Shown one piece after another: positions 1 to 8,869 of a stretch of 64,000 nt of DNA. Location of the stretch: positions 19,305 through 83,304 of the forward strand of contig NZ_DJDT01000151.1 in assembly GCF_002432345.1 (NCBI RefSeq). The letters are read 5' to 3'. The stretch comes from Pedobacter sp. UBA5917. GTDB lineage: Bacteria; Bacteroidota; Bacteroidia; Sphingobacteriales; Sphingobacteriaceae. Both the position numbers and the translations under genes were made by a program. Every line of letters begins with the position of its first letter. Within the stretch, counting starts at the first letter, position 1. A model generated the notes under the pieces. That model worked only from the letters and a program-made list of their open reading frames with translations, ran no database searches and had not been told where the DNA came from.

Positions 1-1
1 C

Positions 2-2056
2 GATACCAAAAGCATCAACATCTGGGGCGAAATAGGCGTAATTTTCCTTTTGTTTAGCCTGGGTTTAGAATTCAGTTTCAAAAAACTGGTTAAGGTAGGC
101 GGTTCTGCCTCCATCACCGCCATTGTTAAGGTCCTATTTATCATTTTGGCCGGCTACCTGGTAGGTAAGGCAATGGGCTGGAAAGATATGGATAGCCTGT
201 TTTTAGGTGGAATTTTATCCATTTCATCAACCATGATTACCATAAAGGCTTTCGAAGAATTGGGCTTAAAACATAAAAAATTCGCCGGCCTGGTATTTGG
301 TGTTTTAATTGTAGAAGATCTGGTTGCCATCTTACTCCTGGTACTGTTCTCTACACTAGCGGTAAGTCAGCAATCAGCCGGAACAGAAATGCTTTATTCT
401 ATTTTAAAACTGGCTTTCTTTCTGGTATTATGGTTTTTGGGCGGAATATTCGTGGTACCGTCGTTTCTTAAAGCCACCAAAAAGTTAATGAACGACGAAA
501 CCATGTTAGTGGTATCGCTGGCTTTATGTTTGGTGATGGTTTTACTGGCCGATAAGGTTGGCTTCTCTCCTGCTTTGGGTGCATTTATTATGGGTTCTAT
601 TTTGGCCGAAACCACACAGGCCGAAAGGATCGAGCATTTAACCAAATCGGTAAAAGATTTATTTGCAGCCGTATTTTTTGTTTCGGTGGGCATGCTTATC
701 GATCCATCCATGCTGGTTAAATATGCTGTACCTATTTTAGTAGCAACAGTGGTTATTATTTTCGGAAAAATTCTCTTTACCATTTTAGGTGCTTTACTTT
801 CCGGCCAGCCATTAAAAACCTCGGTACAATCTGGTATGAGTTTGGCCCAGATCGGTGAGTTTTCGTTCATTATAGCCTCTTTGGGCTTAACGTTAAAGGT
901 AACCAGCGATTTCCTCTATCCCATTGCCGTAGCCGCAGCAGCAATTACCACTTTTACCACTCCTTATCTCATTAAATTATCAGAGCCTTTTTATCAATAT
1001 TTAAACCGTGTTTTACCTAAAAAATGGCTTGATGGGATCGAACGGTACAGTTCGAGTACCGAAGGCATTACCACCTTGAGCGATTGGAGGATTTTATTAC
1101 GTTCTTACATTTTTAATACCATTATCCATTCGGTAATTATCATTGCCATTATCTTTTTGGCTTATCGTTATGTCCAGCCCTTTATTGTGAGTAATATTGC
1201 CAATAGTTTAACTTCCATTATCATCAGTGTAGTGGTATCGTTTATATTAATGTCGCCATTTTTATGGGCATTATCCATCCGGAGGATCCAGCGCACGGCA
1301 TATTCACATCTTTGGCTGAATAAAAAATATACACGCGGTCCTTTAATTGCGATCGAATTTTTCAGGGTTGCATTGGGAATTTTCTTTGTAGGTTTTTTGA
1401 TGTACGAGTTTTTCGACACCTGGGTTGCCGCGGTAATTGCACTTGGATTGATTATCCTTGGTATGGTGATCTTCTCCAGAAAACTTCAGTCATTTTACGA
1501 TAAACTCGAAAGGCGTTTCATGCTGAATTTAAATGCACGCGAAAACCAAAAACCTGATATTTTACCTTGGGATACCCATTTAACCGAATTGAAAGTTTCG
1601 CCCGAATCGGAAGTGGTTGGGAAAACACTCACCGAGTTGATGATCAGGGAAAAATATGGCGTAAATATCGCCCTGATTGAGCGTGGAAGAAATAATATAC
1701 CAACTCCTGGGCGGGACGAAAGGCTCTATCCCAACGATAAATTATTGCTGATAGGTGCCGACGACCAGTTAGCAGCTGTTAAAGCACTTCTGGAAATCGA
1801 CACACCTGAAATTGCCGAAGAAGATAACTTCCCGAACAAGGAAATGACCTTACAAAAAGTGGTGGTTCATGCCGAATCGCCGGTTTACGGATTAAGCATC
1901 AGGAATGCCGGTATCCGCGAAAAAGCGCAGGCTTTGATTGTAGGCATTGAACGTGGTGCCGATAAGATATTAAATCCATCTTCCGACTTTGTTTTCGATA
2001 CGGGTGATGTGATCTGGATCGTAGGGAATAATAAGAAGGTGAAGGAGGTTTTATAA
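2..2056 (+). CDS. Kef-type cation:proton antiporter (CPA2), 5' partial
   Basis: Monovalent cation/proton antiporter of the inner membrane, Kef/CPA2 type. The reading frame is open to the left edge, so the true start lies outside the window; the first in-frame start-like codon (TTG at 50) is inside a membrane helix and is not the start. About twelve hydrophobic helices fill residues 1 to 340, with the family-typical GALSALGAF-like stretch seen here as SPALGAFIMG and the GEFSFI block. Further helices follow, then a cytoplasmic tail from about residue 510 with two successive TrkA-C (RCK-C) domains and no TrkA-N nucleotide-binding domain between. The family exchanges K+ or Na+ for H+; the ion used here cannot be read from sequence. 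It is separated from the next gene by an inverted repeat. Confidence 0.9.
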   Translation, partial: DTKSINIWGEIGVIFLLFSLGLEFSFKKLVKVGGSASITAIVKVLFIILAGYLVGKAMGWKDMDSLFLGGILSISSTMITIKAFEELGLKHKKFAGLVFGVLIVEDLVAILLLVLFSTLAVSQQSAGTEMLYSILKLAFFLVLWFLGGIFVVPSFLKATKKLMNDETMLVVSLALCLVMVLLADKVGFSPALGAFIMGSILAETTQAERIEHLTKSVKDLFAAVFFVSVGMLIDPSMLVKYAVPILVATVVIIFGKILFTILGALLSGQPLKTSVQSGMSLAQIGEFSFIIASLGLTLKVTSDFLYPIAVAAAAITTFTTPYLIKLSEPFYQYLNRVLPKKWLDGIERYSSSTEGITTLSDWRILLRSYIFNTIIHSVIIIAIIFLAYRYVQPFIVSNIANSLTSIIISVVVSFILMSPFLWALSIRRIQRTAYSHLWLNKKYTRGPLIAIEFFRVALGIFFVGFLMYEFFDTWVAAVIALGLIILGMVIFSRKLQSFYDKLERRFMLNLNARENQKPDILPWDTHLTELKVSPESEVVGKTLTELMIREKYGVNIALIERGRNNIPTPGRDERLYPNDKLLLIGADDQLAAVKALLEIDTPEIAEEDNFPNKEMTLQKVVVHAESPVYGLSIRNAGIREKAQALIVGIERGADKILNPSSDFVFDTGDVIWIVGNNKKVKEVL

Positions 2057-2062
2057 AGACCG

Positions 2063-2145
2063 GGGTCGGAAGACCGAAGACGGAGGTTTGAATGCATATT
2101 TGATATTTTTTTTCACTTCGGACCTCTGACTTCCGACTTCGGACC
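2063..2145. repeat. Imperfect long inverted repeat
   Basis: GGTCGGAAGACCGAAGACGG near 2067 is the imperfect reverse complement of the stretch ending in CTTCGGACC near 2144, about 19 of 24 positions matching. Each arm is itself built from ~7-8-base GAAGACC/GAAGACG-like units. It could fold as a hairpin after the antiporter gene, but there is no clean T tract. Confidence 0.5.
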
Positions 2146-2176
2146 AAAAAACCTATATTCGTACATAACCTAACCT

Positions 2177-3211
2177 ATGAAAGTCGACAGAGAAAAGAGT
2201 GAATTTCTTGATGACATGATCGAGCAGTGGCAGAGCGATGGCATTATCAACGAAGAAACAGGAAATAAACTCCGTAAAAGTTACGAAGCAAAAAATTTCG
2301 ACTGGTTGCGCCTGGCGCAGTACGCTTTTTGGGTAGCGTTGGCCTGCGGTTTTATTGCTCTCGGTTCGTTACTGATTGATAATTCGATCTTAAACTATTT
2401 AAAACGGGTATACAATACGCCAAATATCGTTATTGCCATTATTTCTGGAGGACTGGCAGGCTGGCTTTACATCCTGGGCTTTAGAAGAAAAAAGAAGCTC
2501 GCACATTTAAAATTCAGCAACGAGGCCATTGTTTTTTCGGCGATTTTATTAACGGCGAACGCCGTTGCTTATTTTGGAAAGGCATTTGATAATGGTACAG
2601 GCAATTTCTCTATACTCATCCTTGCTTCGGTATTTATTTACGGTGCTTTAGGTTTTATTTTCAATTCGCGGTTAATCTGGATTTTTGCCCTAATCTCTTT
2701 AGGTGCATGGTTTGGTACCGAAACAGGCTATTTAAGCAGGTGGAATTATTATTTCCTGGGCATGAATTATCCTTTGCGTTTTGTGATTTTCGGCGCTTCG
2801 TTAACCTCGGCATCTTTTATCATGAAAGCTTTCCCCAAAACACAGCACTTTTTCCAGGTTACCTACATTGCGGGCATGGTTTATCTGTTTGTATCGCTAT
2901 GGGCTTTATCGGTATTTGGCAACTTTGCCAGTTTGGAAGAATGGTATAGGGTTAGACAGTTAAGTTTATTTTACTGGGCCTTGATTTCGGCTACCATCTG
3001 CGTTGCAAGCACTTTATTTGGCTTAAAATACCGCGACGATATTGCGAGAGAATTTGGCATTACATTTCTGTTTATCAACCTTTACACCCGCTATTTCGAA
3101 TATTTCTGGGACAGCTGGCATAAAGCATTATTCTTTTCGGTACTGGCCGCATCTTTCTGGTTGATTGGTAGAAAGGCAGAAAAGATATGGAATGTGGAGT
3201 TTTTGAAATAG
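2177..3211 (+). CDS. DUF2157-like polytopic membrane protein
   Basis: Integral membrane protein of unknown function. The first ~45 residues form a charged soluble head (DDMIEQWQSDGIINEE) that resembles the N-terminal helix of DUF2157 proteins; from residue ~48 on there are nine or ten hydrophobic helices separated by short loops, ending in a basic tail. ATG at 2177 is the first start after the inverted repeat. A TATATTCG sequence at 2154, one base off the Bacteroidetes -7 element, could drive it. It stands alone on the plus strand between the antiporter and yjbQ. The DUF2157 assignment rests on overall architecture and is moderate; no catalytic residues are evident. Confidence 0.7.
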   Translation: MKVDREKSEFLDDMIEQWQSDGIINEETGNKLRKSYEAKNFDWLRLAQYAFWVALACGFIALGSLLIDNSILNYLKRVYNTPNIVIAIISGGLAGWLYILGFRRKKKLAHLKFSNEAIVFSAILLTANAVAYFGKAFDNGTGNFSILILASVFIYGALGFIFNSRLIWIFALISLGAWFGTETGYLSRWNYYFLGMNYPLRFVIFGASLTSASFIMKAFPKTQHFFQVTYIAGMVYLFVSLWALSVFGNFASLEEWYRVRQLSLFYWALISATICVASTLFGLKYRDDIAREFGITFLFINLYTRYFEYFWDSWHKALFFSVLAASFWLIGRKAEKIWNVEFLK

Positions 3212-3217
3212 GCTATC

Positions 3218-3355
3218 CGTCATTTCGAGCGGAGTGCAGCGTAGTCGAGAACCCGAAGGCTCAGCGAAGCTAAATCTAACTCGAGATAGATCTCTCCATT
3301 CCATTGCATTCCAGTCGAGATGACGACCGTTTTATTAAGTTGTCATCCTGAGCAG
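3218..3355. repeat. REP-like palindromic intergenic repeat
   Basis: Begins CGTCATTTCGAGCGGAGTG and returns as CCAGTCGAGATGACG near 3325, followed by a second partial unit (GTCATCCTGAGC). The ends are reverse complements, giving a long imperfect hairpin. The same core recurs at 8462, 10713, 10957, 16960, 20146, 57570 and 59107, so this is a dispersed repeat family. Confidence 0.8.
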
Positions 3356-3373
3356 ATTTAGTAATTAATTCAA

Positions 3374-3796
3374 ATGAAAATATATCAACAGGCATTAACA
3401 CTTAGAGAAAGAAGAAGGGGTTTCCACATCATTACCGATGAGGTTGAAGATGCCCTACCCCAGCTGGATGAGATCAATATTGGTATTTGCCAGGTTTTTA
3501 TACAGCATACTTCTGCTTCACTCACCATCAACGAAAATGCAGACCCTACTGTACGCATGGATTTTGAAATGTTCTTTAATAAAACTGTTAAGGAAAATGA
3601 TCCCGATTATGAACATGATTATGAAGGATCGGATGATATGCCTGCCCATTTAAAAGCTGCGCTTTTAGGCAGTTCGGTAACCATTCCGATCAGAAATGGT
3701 AGGCTGGTACTTGGTACCTGGCAGGGCATTTACCTTTGTGAGCACCGTAACCGCGGCGGACAAAGGCGATTGATCATCACTGCCTGGGGAGAATAA
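3374..3796 (+). CDS. yjbQ: YjbQ family protein (UPF0047)
   Basis: A 140-residue protein of the YjbQ/UPF0047 family, annotated as secondary thiamine-phosphate synthase because some members replace ThiE in mutants; the physiological role is not settled. The family signatures are present: QHTSASLTINENADP at about residues 47-61 followed by VRMDFE, then HLKAALLGSSVTIPI, then a C-terminal GTWQGIYLCEHR block, with the histidines and acidic residues that form the conserved pocket. Length fits the family. Its TAA stop directly abuts the stop codon of the convergent YihY/BrkB gene with no base between, so the two transcripts must overlap or end inside each other's coding region. Confidence 0.92.
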   Translation: MKIYQQALTLRERRRGFHIITDEVEDALPQLDEINIGICQVFIQHTSASLTINENADPTVRMDFEMFFNKTVKENDPDYEHDYEGSDDMPAHLKAALLGSSVTIPIRNGRLVLGTWQGIYLCEHRNRGGQRRLIITAWGE

Positions 3797-4768
3797 CTAT
3801 GCTTTTTTCACTTCCTCTTTAATTTCAGGATGATTATCCTGAATAGATTTACCTTCTGTTTCTACCTCTATTTCTTTAGTGGTAACCGCATAATGCGAAG
3901 GATAGATTTCCGAACCGAAGGCTACGGCATAAGCCTTGGTAAACTCGGCACCAAAATATAAAATGATAGAAGAATAGTAGGTCCAGAGCAATACCACTAC
4001 CAGTGAGCCGGTTGCACCATAAGTACCACCAACATTACTTTGCCCGATATAAATGGAAATGGCAAATTTGCCGATCATAAAAAGCACTGCTGTTACAACT
4101 GCGCCGGCAATTACATCGCGCCATTTGATAATCGCATCGGGCAATACCTTAAATATCACCCCAAATATTAAAGAGATCACAGCAAGCGTAACGAGTTGGT
4201 TCAATACATAAAATACAATAACCGATACCTCAGCAAACCTGACCTGTAAACGATTGCTGAATGCATCCAATACCGATGTTACCGCAAGTGATACCAACAA
4301 TACAAAACCAAGACTTATAATCACCGAGAACGATAAAAAACGGTTCTGCAGCAATTTTACCCAACCCCGTTTAGGTTTTGGTTTTAAACCCCAGATGGTA
4401 TTGATAGAATCCTGTATATCGCCGAAAACTGTGGTAGCACCGAGTAACAGTGTAAAAATCCCGATAATCAATGCAATGGTGCTTTTTCCATCCAGGTAGG
4501 CATTTTTAATTAGCTGTTGTAGAGAAGTGGCCGATTCTCTGCCTAAAAAGCCTTCCAACTGTGCATAAACCTGTCCTTCGGCAATTTCCCGGCCCAAAAA
4601 TATCCCGCACAAAGAAATAATTACCACCAGTAAAGGTGCCATCGAAAAAACAGTATAGTAGGCTAGCGAACCGCTTAGCTTGGTTACCTTATGATCGTTA
4701 AAACCGGTAAACGATGCCTTTAAAACGCCCCAGATTCCTTTTAAAGTGATTTTGTTCTTTGCTGCCAT
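3797..4768 (-). CDS. YihY/virulence factor BrkB family membrane protein
   Basis: A 323-residue inner-membrane protein of the YihY/BrkB family, of uncertain function; the old annotation as ribonuclease BN was an error. Six hydrophobic helices are visible: the first in LSGSLAYYTVFSMAPLLVV near residue 30, then ALIIGIFTLLLGATTVFG, and pairs up to about residue 275. The central motif IQDSINTIWGLKPKPKRGW around residue 118 matches the family. The C-terminal ~50 residues are hydrophilic and acidic and look like a cytoplasmic tail. It ends base-to-base with yjbQ. Confidence 0.92.
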   Translation of the reverse strand: MAAKNKITLKGIWGVLKASFTGFNDHKVTKLSGSLAYYTVFSMAPLLVVIISLCGIFLGREIAEGQVYAQLEGFLGRESATSLQQLIKNAYLDGKSTIALIIGIFTLLLGATTVFGDIQDSINTIWGLKPKPKRGWVKLLQNRFLSFSVIISLGFVLLVSLAVTSVLDAFSNRLQVRFAEVSVIVFYVLNQLVTLAVISLIFGVIFKVLPDAIIKWRDVIAGAVVTAVLFMIGKFAISIYIGQSNVGGTYGATGSLVVVLLWTYYSSIILYFGAEFTKAYAVAFGSEIYPSHYAVTTKEIEVETEGKSIQDNHPEIKEEVKKA

Positions 4769-4849
4769 AATAAACGGATTAGGTGATACCCTTTAAATTA
4801 AACCGCCCATTTTTTGAATTGTTTTTTCATTATACAACAATAACCACAA

Positions 4850-4877
4850 AAAAAGCCCCGGTAAAACCGGAGCTTTC
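4850..4877 (-). terminator. Hairpin terminator, probably for both strands
   Basis: AAAGCCCCGGT and ACCGGAGCTTT form a stem with one mismatch around a three-base loop, with an A tract on the left and T residues on the right, so it can act in either direction. It lies after the hydrolase gene. Confidence 0.75.
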
Positions 4878-4903
4878 AATATTAGAATATGATTGATGAT
4901 GCC

Positions 4904-6223
4904 TTATTTTGTTTTGATCCAGGTAACAAGATCATTCACCAGAACATCCGAAACGCTTGCTGCAGCCTGGTACTGTGCCATGGTTCCTTTTCCTGTTTGC
5001 GGACTTAATAAATGGTTTAATTCCGGATAGAATTTAAGGGTAACGTTTTTCTTTTTGTTTAAAGCTTCATCCCATAAATCGAAATCGGTTTTGCCAACCT
5101 GAAAGTCGTTTCCGCCCTGTAAAACATAAATTCTTTGTTTTGATAAGGTTTTTGCTACCGCAACCTGATCATAACTGTTTAAATCGGCCCAATATTTTGC
5201 AGGCAAACCTAATATTACCGAGTCAGGCTTTATCGTTGTTCCCAGCGAAGAAATCCTACTTTTATCGATTTCTGCCATTGCATTGGCCAACTGTTGCTTA
5301 AATACAGCCGATGTATCATTGGCCTGCTCGAACATAAATTTATTCTGATCAACAATAAGATCCGTCAGTTTTCTTGCAGGAGCTGCAGCTAAAATTATCC
5401 CTGCTAAATCAGGAGAAAGTGTTGCCATTTTTGGAGCAAGCATGCCACCCAGGCTATGGCCGAATACATAAATATTTTTCGGATCGGCCCCTACTGCAGT
5501 TTTTGCAGCAGCAATTGCGGCGGTTTCATCGTCCAAAACCTCTTCTTTTACAGTGTATGGTCCGGCAAATTCGTTCGCATAAATAAGTGTTCTTTTAACA
5601 TAACGTACAGAACCTATTCCTTTAGAAGCCAATCCGCCTGCCAGATCTTTAAAAGGCTTGTTGGCACCAACGGTTTCATCCATATCGCCAGGTCCTGAAC
5701 CATGTACAAAAACCACCATTGGGAAATTCTTAACATTTTTGGGTATGGTGATAATGGCTGCCAACTGTTTTCCCGGAGGACCGATATAGGTCGATTTTTC
5801 AGTATACAAAGCTGTATCTACATATATTGGCTTTAAATAGGTGGTTATTTTTTTCGAAGGTGCAAGAAAAATTCCCACAATCTTCTGCGTTTTGTTAAAA
5901 CCTACAATAAAATTCTGGTCGCCATTGGCAAATTTGCCTTCAACGGTTACGGCAAAAAATGCGCCCTCAGCTTTACTCTGAATGGCATCGAAAGATTCGG
6001 CTTTCCCAAATTTGGAACCGATATCACTCCAAAGTTTTTTTAGGCTTTCCTGCGGTAATTTGGTTTTTAGGGTATCGTCAAAAAATGCATGTGCATCGGC
6101 AAACTTTTCTTCCTGTAATAATTTAAAAAAATCGTTTGCACTGTTAAACAGCTGGATCACATTTTGGGAAAATGCCGAAGTGGTAAATAATAAAGCGATT
6201 ATGAACAAAAGGCTCTTTTTCAT
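4904..6223 (-). CDS. Secreted alpha/beta hydrolase with N-terminal DUF3887-like domain
   Basis: A 439-residue secreted hydrolase. A Sec signal peptide (MKKSLLFIIALLFTTSAFSQ) is followed by a ~100-residue DUF3887-like domain (NTF2-like fold; residues ~25-125) and then an alpha/beta hydrolase domain. The latter shows the oxyanion loop FVHGSGPGDMDE near residue 173 and the nucleophile elbow GHSLGG near residue 257; the acid and histidine of the triad are likely in QGGNDFQV and LNHLL near the C-terminus. Bacteroidetes proteins with this architecture act on esters or peptides; the substrate is unknown. It is a single-gene unit. Confidence 0.88.
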   Translation of the reverse strand: MKKSLLFIIALLFTTSAFSQNVIQLFNSANDFFKLLQEEKFADAHAFFDDTLKTKLPQESLKKLWSDIGSKFGKAESFDAIQSKAEGAFFAVTVEGKFANGDQNFIVGFNKTQKIVGIFLAPSKKITTYLKPIYVDTALYTEKSTYIGPPGKQLAAIITIPKNVKNFPMVVFVHGSGPGDMDETVGANKPFKDLAGGLASKGIGSVRYVKRTLIYANEFAGPYTVKEEVLDDETAAIAAAKTAVGADPKNIYVFGHSLGGMLAPKMATLSPDLAGIILAAAPARKLTDLIVDQNKFMFEQANDTSAVFKQQLANAMAEIDKSRISSLGTTIKPDSVILGLPAKYWADLNSYDQVAVAKTLSKQRIYVLQGGNDFQVGKTDFDLWDEALNKKKNVTLKFYPELNHLLSPQTGKGTMAQYQAAASVSDVLVNDLVTWIKTK

Positions 6224-6371
6224 TCGTATAAATTGTTTTTAGGGATCGTGGAGCAGCCATGATTTAAACTGAAAATCAAAACGGTTCCACAGTTGTGTTT
6301 GGTTGTTTACAATACCCAAAGTTAACAATATTTGACTCTGAAAAGCCTTTATTAAAACTAATTATTTAGTT

Positions 6372-6749
6372 TTAACTATTTTTAACATTTGCCCCTAATT
6401 TTTTCCATAAAACATATGGAATAAACATAATACATAATGCAACAAGTGGTGGGATTAACAGCGATATGCCATCGCCAATAAATGCCCTGGAGGCAAATGC
6501 CCCGATAAAATTGATGGCAAAACCTGCATAGGCCCATTCTTTAATGGTGGTATATTTATTCTGGAGGATTGATATTGCGCCCAACAGTTTGGCAATACCA
6601 ACAATAATGAGCAGGTACATGGGGTAACCAAGGTGTTTAAGCACTTCTTTACCAGCTTCCTGCTGTGTTACCCCACCAAAGCCGTCCATTATCATCATTA
6701 ATGCGAAAATAATGGTCGCAATCCAATACCAGGTTTTTAATTTTTTCAT
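6372..6749 (-). CDS. DoxX-like membrane protein
   Basis: A 125-residue protein with four transmembrane helices, of the DoxX-like (DoxX_2) group. The G-KEVLKHLGYPMYLL segment and the following GIAKLLGAI helix are typical. Some DoxX relatives serve in redox or sulfur metabolism, but small members such as this have no defined role. Its start lies 2 bases after the stop of the VOC gene, so the two are co-transcribed. Confidence 0.85.
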   Translation of the reverse strand: MKKLKTWYWIATIIFALMMIMDGFGGVTQQEAGKEVLKHLGYPMYLLIIVGIAKLLGAISILQNKYTTIKEWAYAGFAINFIGAFASRAFIGDGISLLIPPLVALCIMFIPYVLWKKLGANVKNS

Positions 6750-6751
6750 GT

Positions 6752-7165
6752 TTATCTGTTTTTATCGTAATTAATTAACCAATTGTTGCCGAAACGATCT
6801 GTTAAATCGCCAAAAAGCGCCCCCCAGAAAGTTTCCTGTAAAGGATGGGATGCCCTCCCTCCCGCTGAGAGTTTATCATAATACGCTTTTGCTTCTTCTT
6901 CCGAATTGCAGTTGAGCATCATGGATATGGAGTTGCCTTTAACTAGTCCCCGTTCTTCCACCATATCGGTACCCATAATTACCAGTTCATCTTTAGCTAA
7001 TACAGCATGCATAATGCTCCGCTTCATATTCACAGGGATTTTATCTGCAGCTACGGATTCTCCAATGGTTTCGAGGGTTAACTCTCCGCCCAGGCAATCT
7101 CTATAAAAAGTCATTGCTTCGCGACAGTTGCCATTAAACGTGAGATATGAATTTATACTTGCCAT
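6752..7165 (-). CDS. PhnB-like VOC family protein
   Basis: A 137-residue protein of the vicinal-oxygen-chelate superfamily, PhnB-like subgroup. It opens with INSYLTFNGNCREAMTFYRD and ends with FWGALFGDLTDRFGNNWLIN, the two ends of the duplicated beta-alpha-beta-beta-beta unit. Subgroup members are often annotated as glyoxalase-like or 3-demethylubiquinone methyltransferase-like, without proven activity. It is the first gene of a two-gene unit with the DoxX-like gene, and is divergent from the GlxA-type regulator 166 bases away, which may control it. Confidence 0.88.
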   Translation of the reverse strand: MASINSYLTFNGNCREAMTFYRDCLGGELTLETIGESVAADKIPVNMKRSIMHAVLAKDELVIMGTDMVEERGLVKGNSISMMLNCNSEEEAKAYYDKLSAGGRASHPLQETFWGALFGDLTDRFGNNWLINYDKNR

Positions 7166-7296
7166 TTGATCCTATTTTTGATGCCCCTCAGCACATCGGT
7201 TTCCACTATTATACATTTTGGCATCAGCCTTTTAACATCACAAACATACGTGGGGATTGCAAAAAGCTAAATATGTAGAAACGTCAATTGCAGGGG

Positions 7297-7332
7297 TTGT
7301 TTACGACAAATAGCCTCACTATATTTGAGATA
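7297..7332 (+). promoter_or_regulatory. Bacteroidetes-type promoter next to the glxA-like start
   Basis: TTG at 7297-7299, a 20-base spacer, and TATATTTG at 7320-7327 fit the Bacteroidetes -33/-7 consensus exactly. The ATG at 7332 lies where transcription would be expected to begin, so the mRNA may be leaderless. Confidence 0.55.
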
Positions 7333-8318
7333 TGAAACATGTATCTATCTTAATTCCAGAGACTGCCGTGATTGAGGCCATAGCAGATCCCCGTTATTTA
7401 TTTACGGCTGTTAATGAATTTTTACAGGCATCGGGCAAGCTACCGCTATTTAAAGTTGAGCTGGTTGGAATGACGAAAGAGGTAAAATTAAACAATAGCC
7501 TCTTTTCAGTGCATGCTGATAAATTGCTGCATGAGGTGGAACATACCGACCTTATTTTTGTGCCTGCTATAAGTGGTAACGTTGGTTATGCCATGGAAGC
7601 CAATGAAGAGCTGATCCCATGGATTGTAAAACAGCATGCGAAAGGTGCAGAAGTGGCCTCACTTTGTTTGGGCGCCTTTTTATTGGCTGCTACAGGCTTG
7701 TTAAATGGGCGGAAATGTTCAACACACTGGTTATTTGCCAATCAGTTTAGGGAAATGTATCCAGATGTGGAATTGGTTGATGGCAGTATCATTACCGATG
7801 CACAGGGCTTATATTCGAGCGGTGGAGCAAATTCGTACTGGAACCTGCTTTTATACCTGGTAGAGAAGTATACCGATCGTGATACGGCCATTTTAGCGGC
7901 AAAATATTTCGCTATTGATATAGATCGCGAAAGTCAACTTGCTTTTATGATGTTTCAGGGGCAAAAGGGACACGAGGATGCGAAGATTAAAAAAGCACAG
8001 GAATTTATAGATGGAAACTATCAGGAAAGGATTACAGTAGATCAACTGGCAGATATGCTGGCTTTGGGTAGAAGAAGTTTTGAGCGCAGATTTAAAAGTG
8101 CCACCAAAAATACAGTGATCGAATACATTCAAAGGGTTAAAATTGAAGCGGCAAAACGGAGTTTCGAATCGAGCAGGAAAAATATTACCGAAGTGATGTT
8201 CGATGTGGGTTATACGGATACCAAATCATTCAGGGATGTTTTCAAAAAAATAACAGGTTTAACACCGATCGAGTACCGGAATAAATACCATAAAGCAGCA
8301 CCGATTTTACAGGCTTAG
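7332..8318 (+). CDS. GlxA-type transcriptional regulator (DJ-1/PfpI plus AraC HTH)
   Basis: A 328-residue regulator. Residues ~1-190 form a class-I glutamine amidotransferase/DJ-1-like domain with the SLCLGAFLLA elbow; its cysteine is residue 112. The nearby CSTHW is also family-typical. Residues ~230-320 hold the double helix-turn-helix of the AraC family (VDQLADMLALGRRSFERRF, then MFDVGYTDTKSFRDVFKK with GLTPIEYR). The DJ-1 part usually senses a small molecule and is not catalytic. It is divergent from the VOC/DoxX pair, its likely target. Its stop is followed within a few bases by the first copy of the four-copy repeat, whose hairpin may end this transcript. Confidence 0.92.
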   Translation: MKHVSILIPETAVIEAIADPRYLFTAVNEFLQASGKLPLFKVELVGMTKEVKLNNSLFSVHADKLLHEVEHTDLIFVPAISGNVGYAMEANEELIPWIVKQHAKGAEVASLCLGAFLLAATGLLNGRKCSTHWLFANQFREMYPDVELVDGSIITDAQGLYSSGGANSYWNLLLYLVEKYTDRDTAILAAKYFAIDIDRESQLAFMMFQGQKGHEDAKIKKAQEFIDGNYQERITVDQLADMLALGRRSFERRFKSATKNTVIEYIQRVKIEAAKRSFESSRKNITEVMFDVGYTDTKSFRDVFKKITGLTPIEYRNKYHKAAPILQA

Positions 8319-8320
8319 TA

Positions 8321-8432
8321 AAAAATATTAAGCTCTACACAATATATTCTGTTTACAGCGTTTATGTATGTGAGAGCGTTAATTTAGATGACGGGGATAC
8401 TGCCTTAATGGTGGAATCCCCGTTCCTTTTTT
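8321..8432 (+). ncRNA. Candidate small RNA element, copy 1
   Basis: First of four copies of a ~108-base intergenic element. It contains TTTAYAGCGTTTATGTATRTGAGAGCG, then a stem ACGGGGAT/ATCCCCGT enclosing a smaller stem CTGCC/GGTGG with loop TTAAT, then a T tract. All copies lie on the plus strand outside genes. A seven-codon reading frame (MYVRALI, 8364-8387) sits before the hairpin. No known family could be tested. Confidence 0.55.
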
Positions 8433-8461
8433 AGGTATATCTCAATTGTTAATACCAGAGT

Positions 8462-8526
8462 CGTCACCCTGAATTCATTTCAGGGTCTATCTGCATGAAA
8501 GATGCTGAAATAAATTCAGCATGACG
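8462..8526. repeat. REP-like palindromic repeat
   Basis: CGTCACCCTGAATTCATTTCAG returns as CTGAAATAAATTCAGCATGACG, giving a hairpin of the dispersed family. It lies between copies 1 and 2 of the candidate RNA element. Confidence 0.8.
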
Positions 8527-8620
8527 ATCGTACATGAAAAAGGAACTAAATAATCAATCCCGCATTTTTAGGTACATTTTGTTAAACATATTCTACACTA
8601 ACAAAAAACATTGTAATAAA

Positions 8621-8726
8621 TTTTAAGCTCAACACAATATATTCCGTTTATAGCGTTTATGTATGTGAGAGCGTTAATTTAGATGACGGGGATACTGCCT
8701 AAGGGTGGAATCCCCGTTTCTTTTTT
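8621..8726 (+). ncRNA. Candidate small RNA element, copy 2
   Basis: Second copy, nearly identical to copy 1 from AAGCTCAACACAATATATTC onward. The outer stem ACGGGGAT/ATCCCCGT is unchanged, while the inner loop differs (CTGCC-TAAG-GGTGG), keeping the pairing. The T tract ends at 8726. The reading frame MYVRALI is at 8659-8682. Confidence 0.55.
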
Positions 8727-8869
8727 AGCACGGGGCAGCGTGCAAAGTGCATGGCTCAAAGCCTGAAGGCATACGGAGCTCCATGCTCAATACCCTATGC
8801 CAGTATGCACAAAAAAGGGACATTGTTAAAAAATGTCCCTTTTTAAGATATATGATGGAGTTAAGAATT

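Larger units (their letters stand above)
8319..8869. other. Gene-free stretch with two RNA element copies
   Basis: Copies 1 and 2 of the candidate RNA element with a REP repeat between, then ~140 bases with small inverted pieces (GGGACATTG..AAAAAATGTCCC near 8818-8842, a 7-base stem that may end the LiaF-like gene on the minus strand). Short frames of 65-70 codons here overlap each other and look like chance. Confidence 0.65.

Noticed and set aside
3218..3355. CRISPR-like or mobile origin for GTCAT..CGA repeats
   Set aside because: The units are palindromic, scattered and of unequal length without regular spacers; REP-like family fits better.
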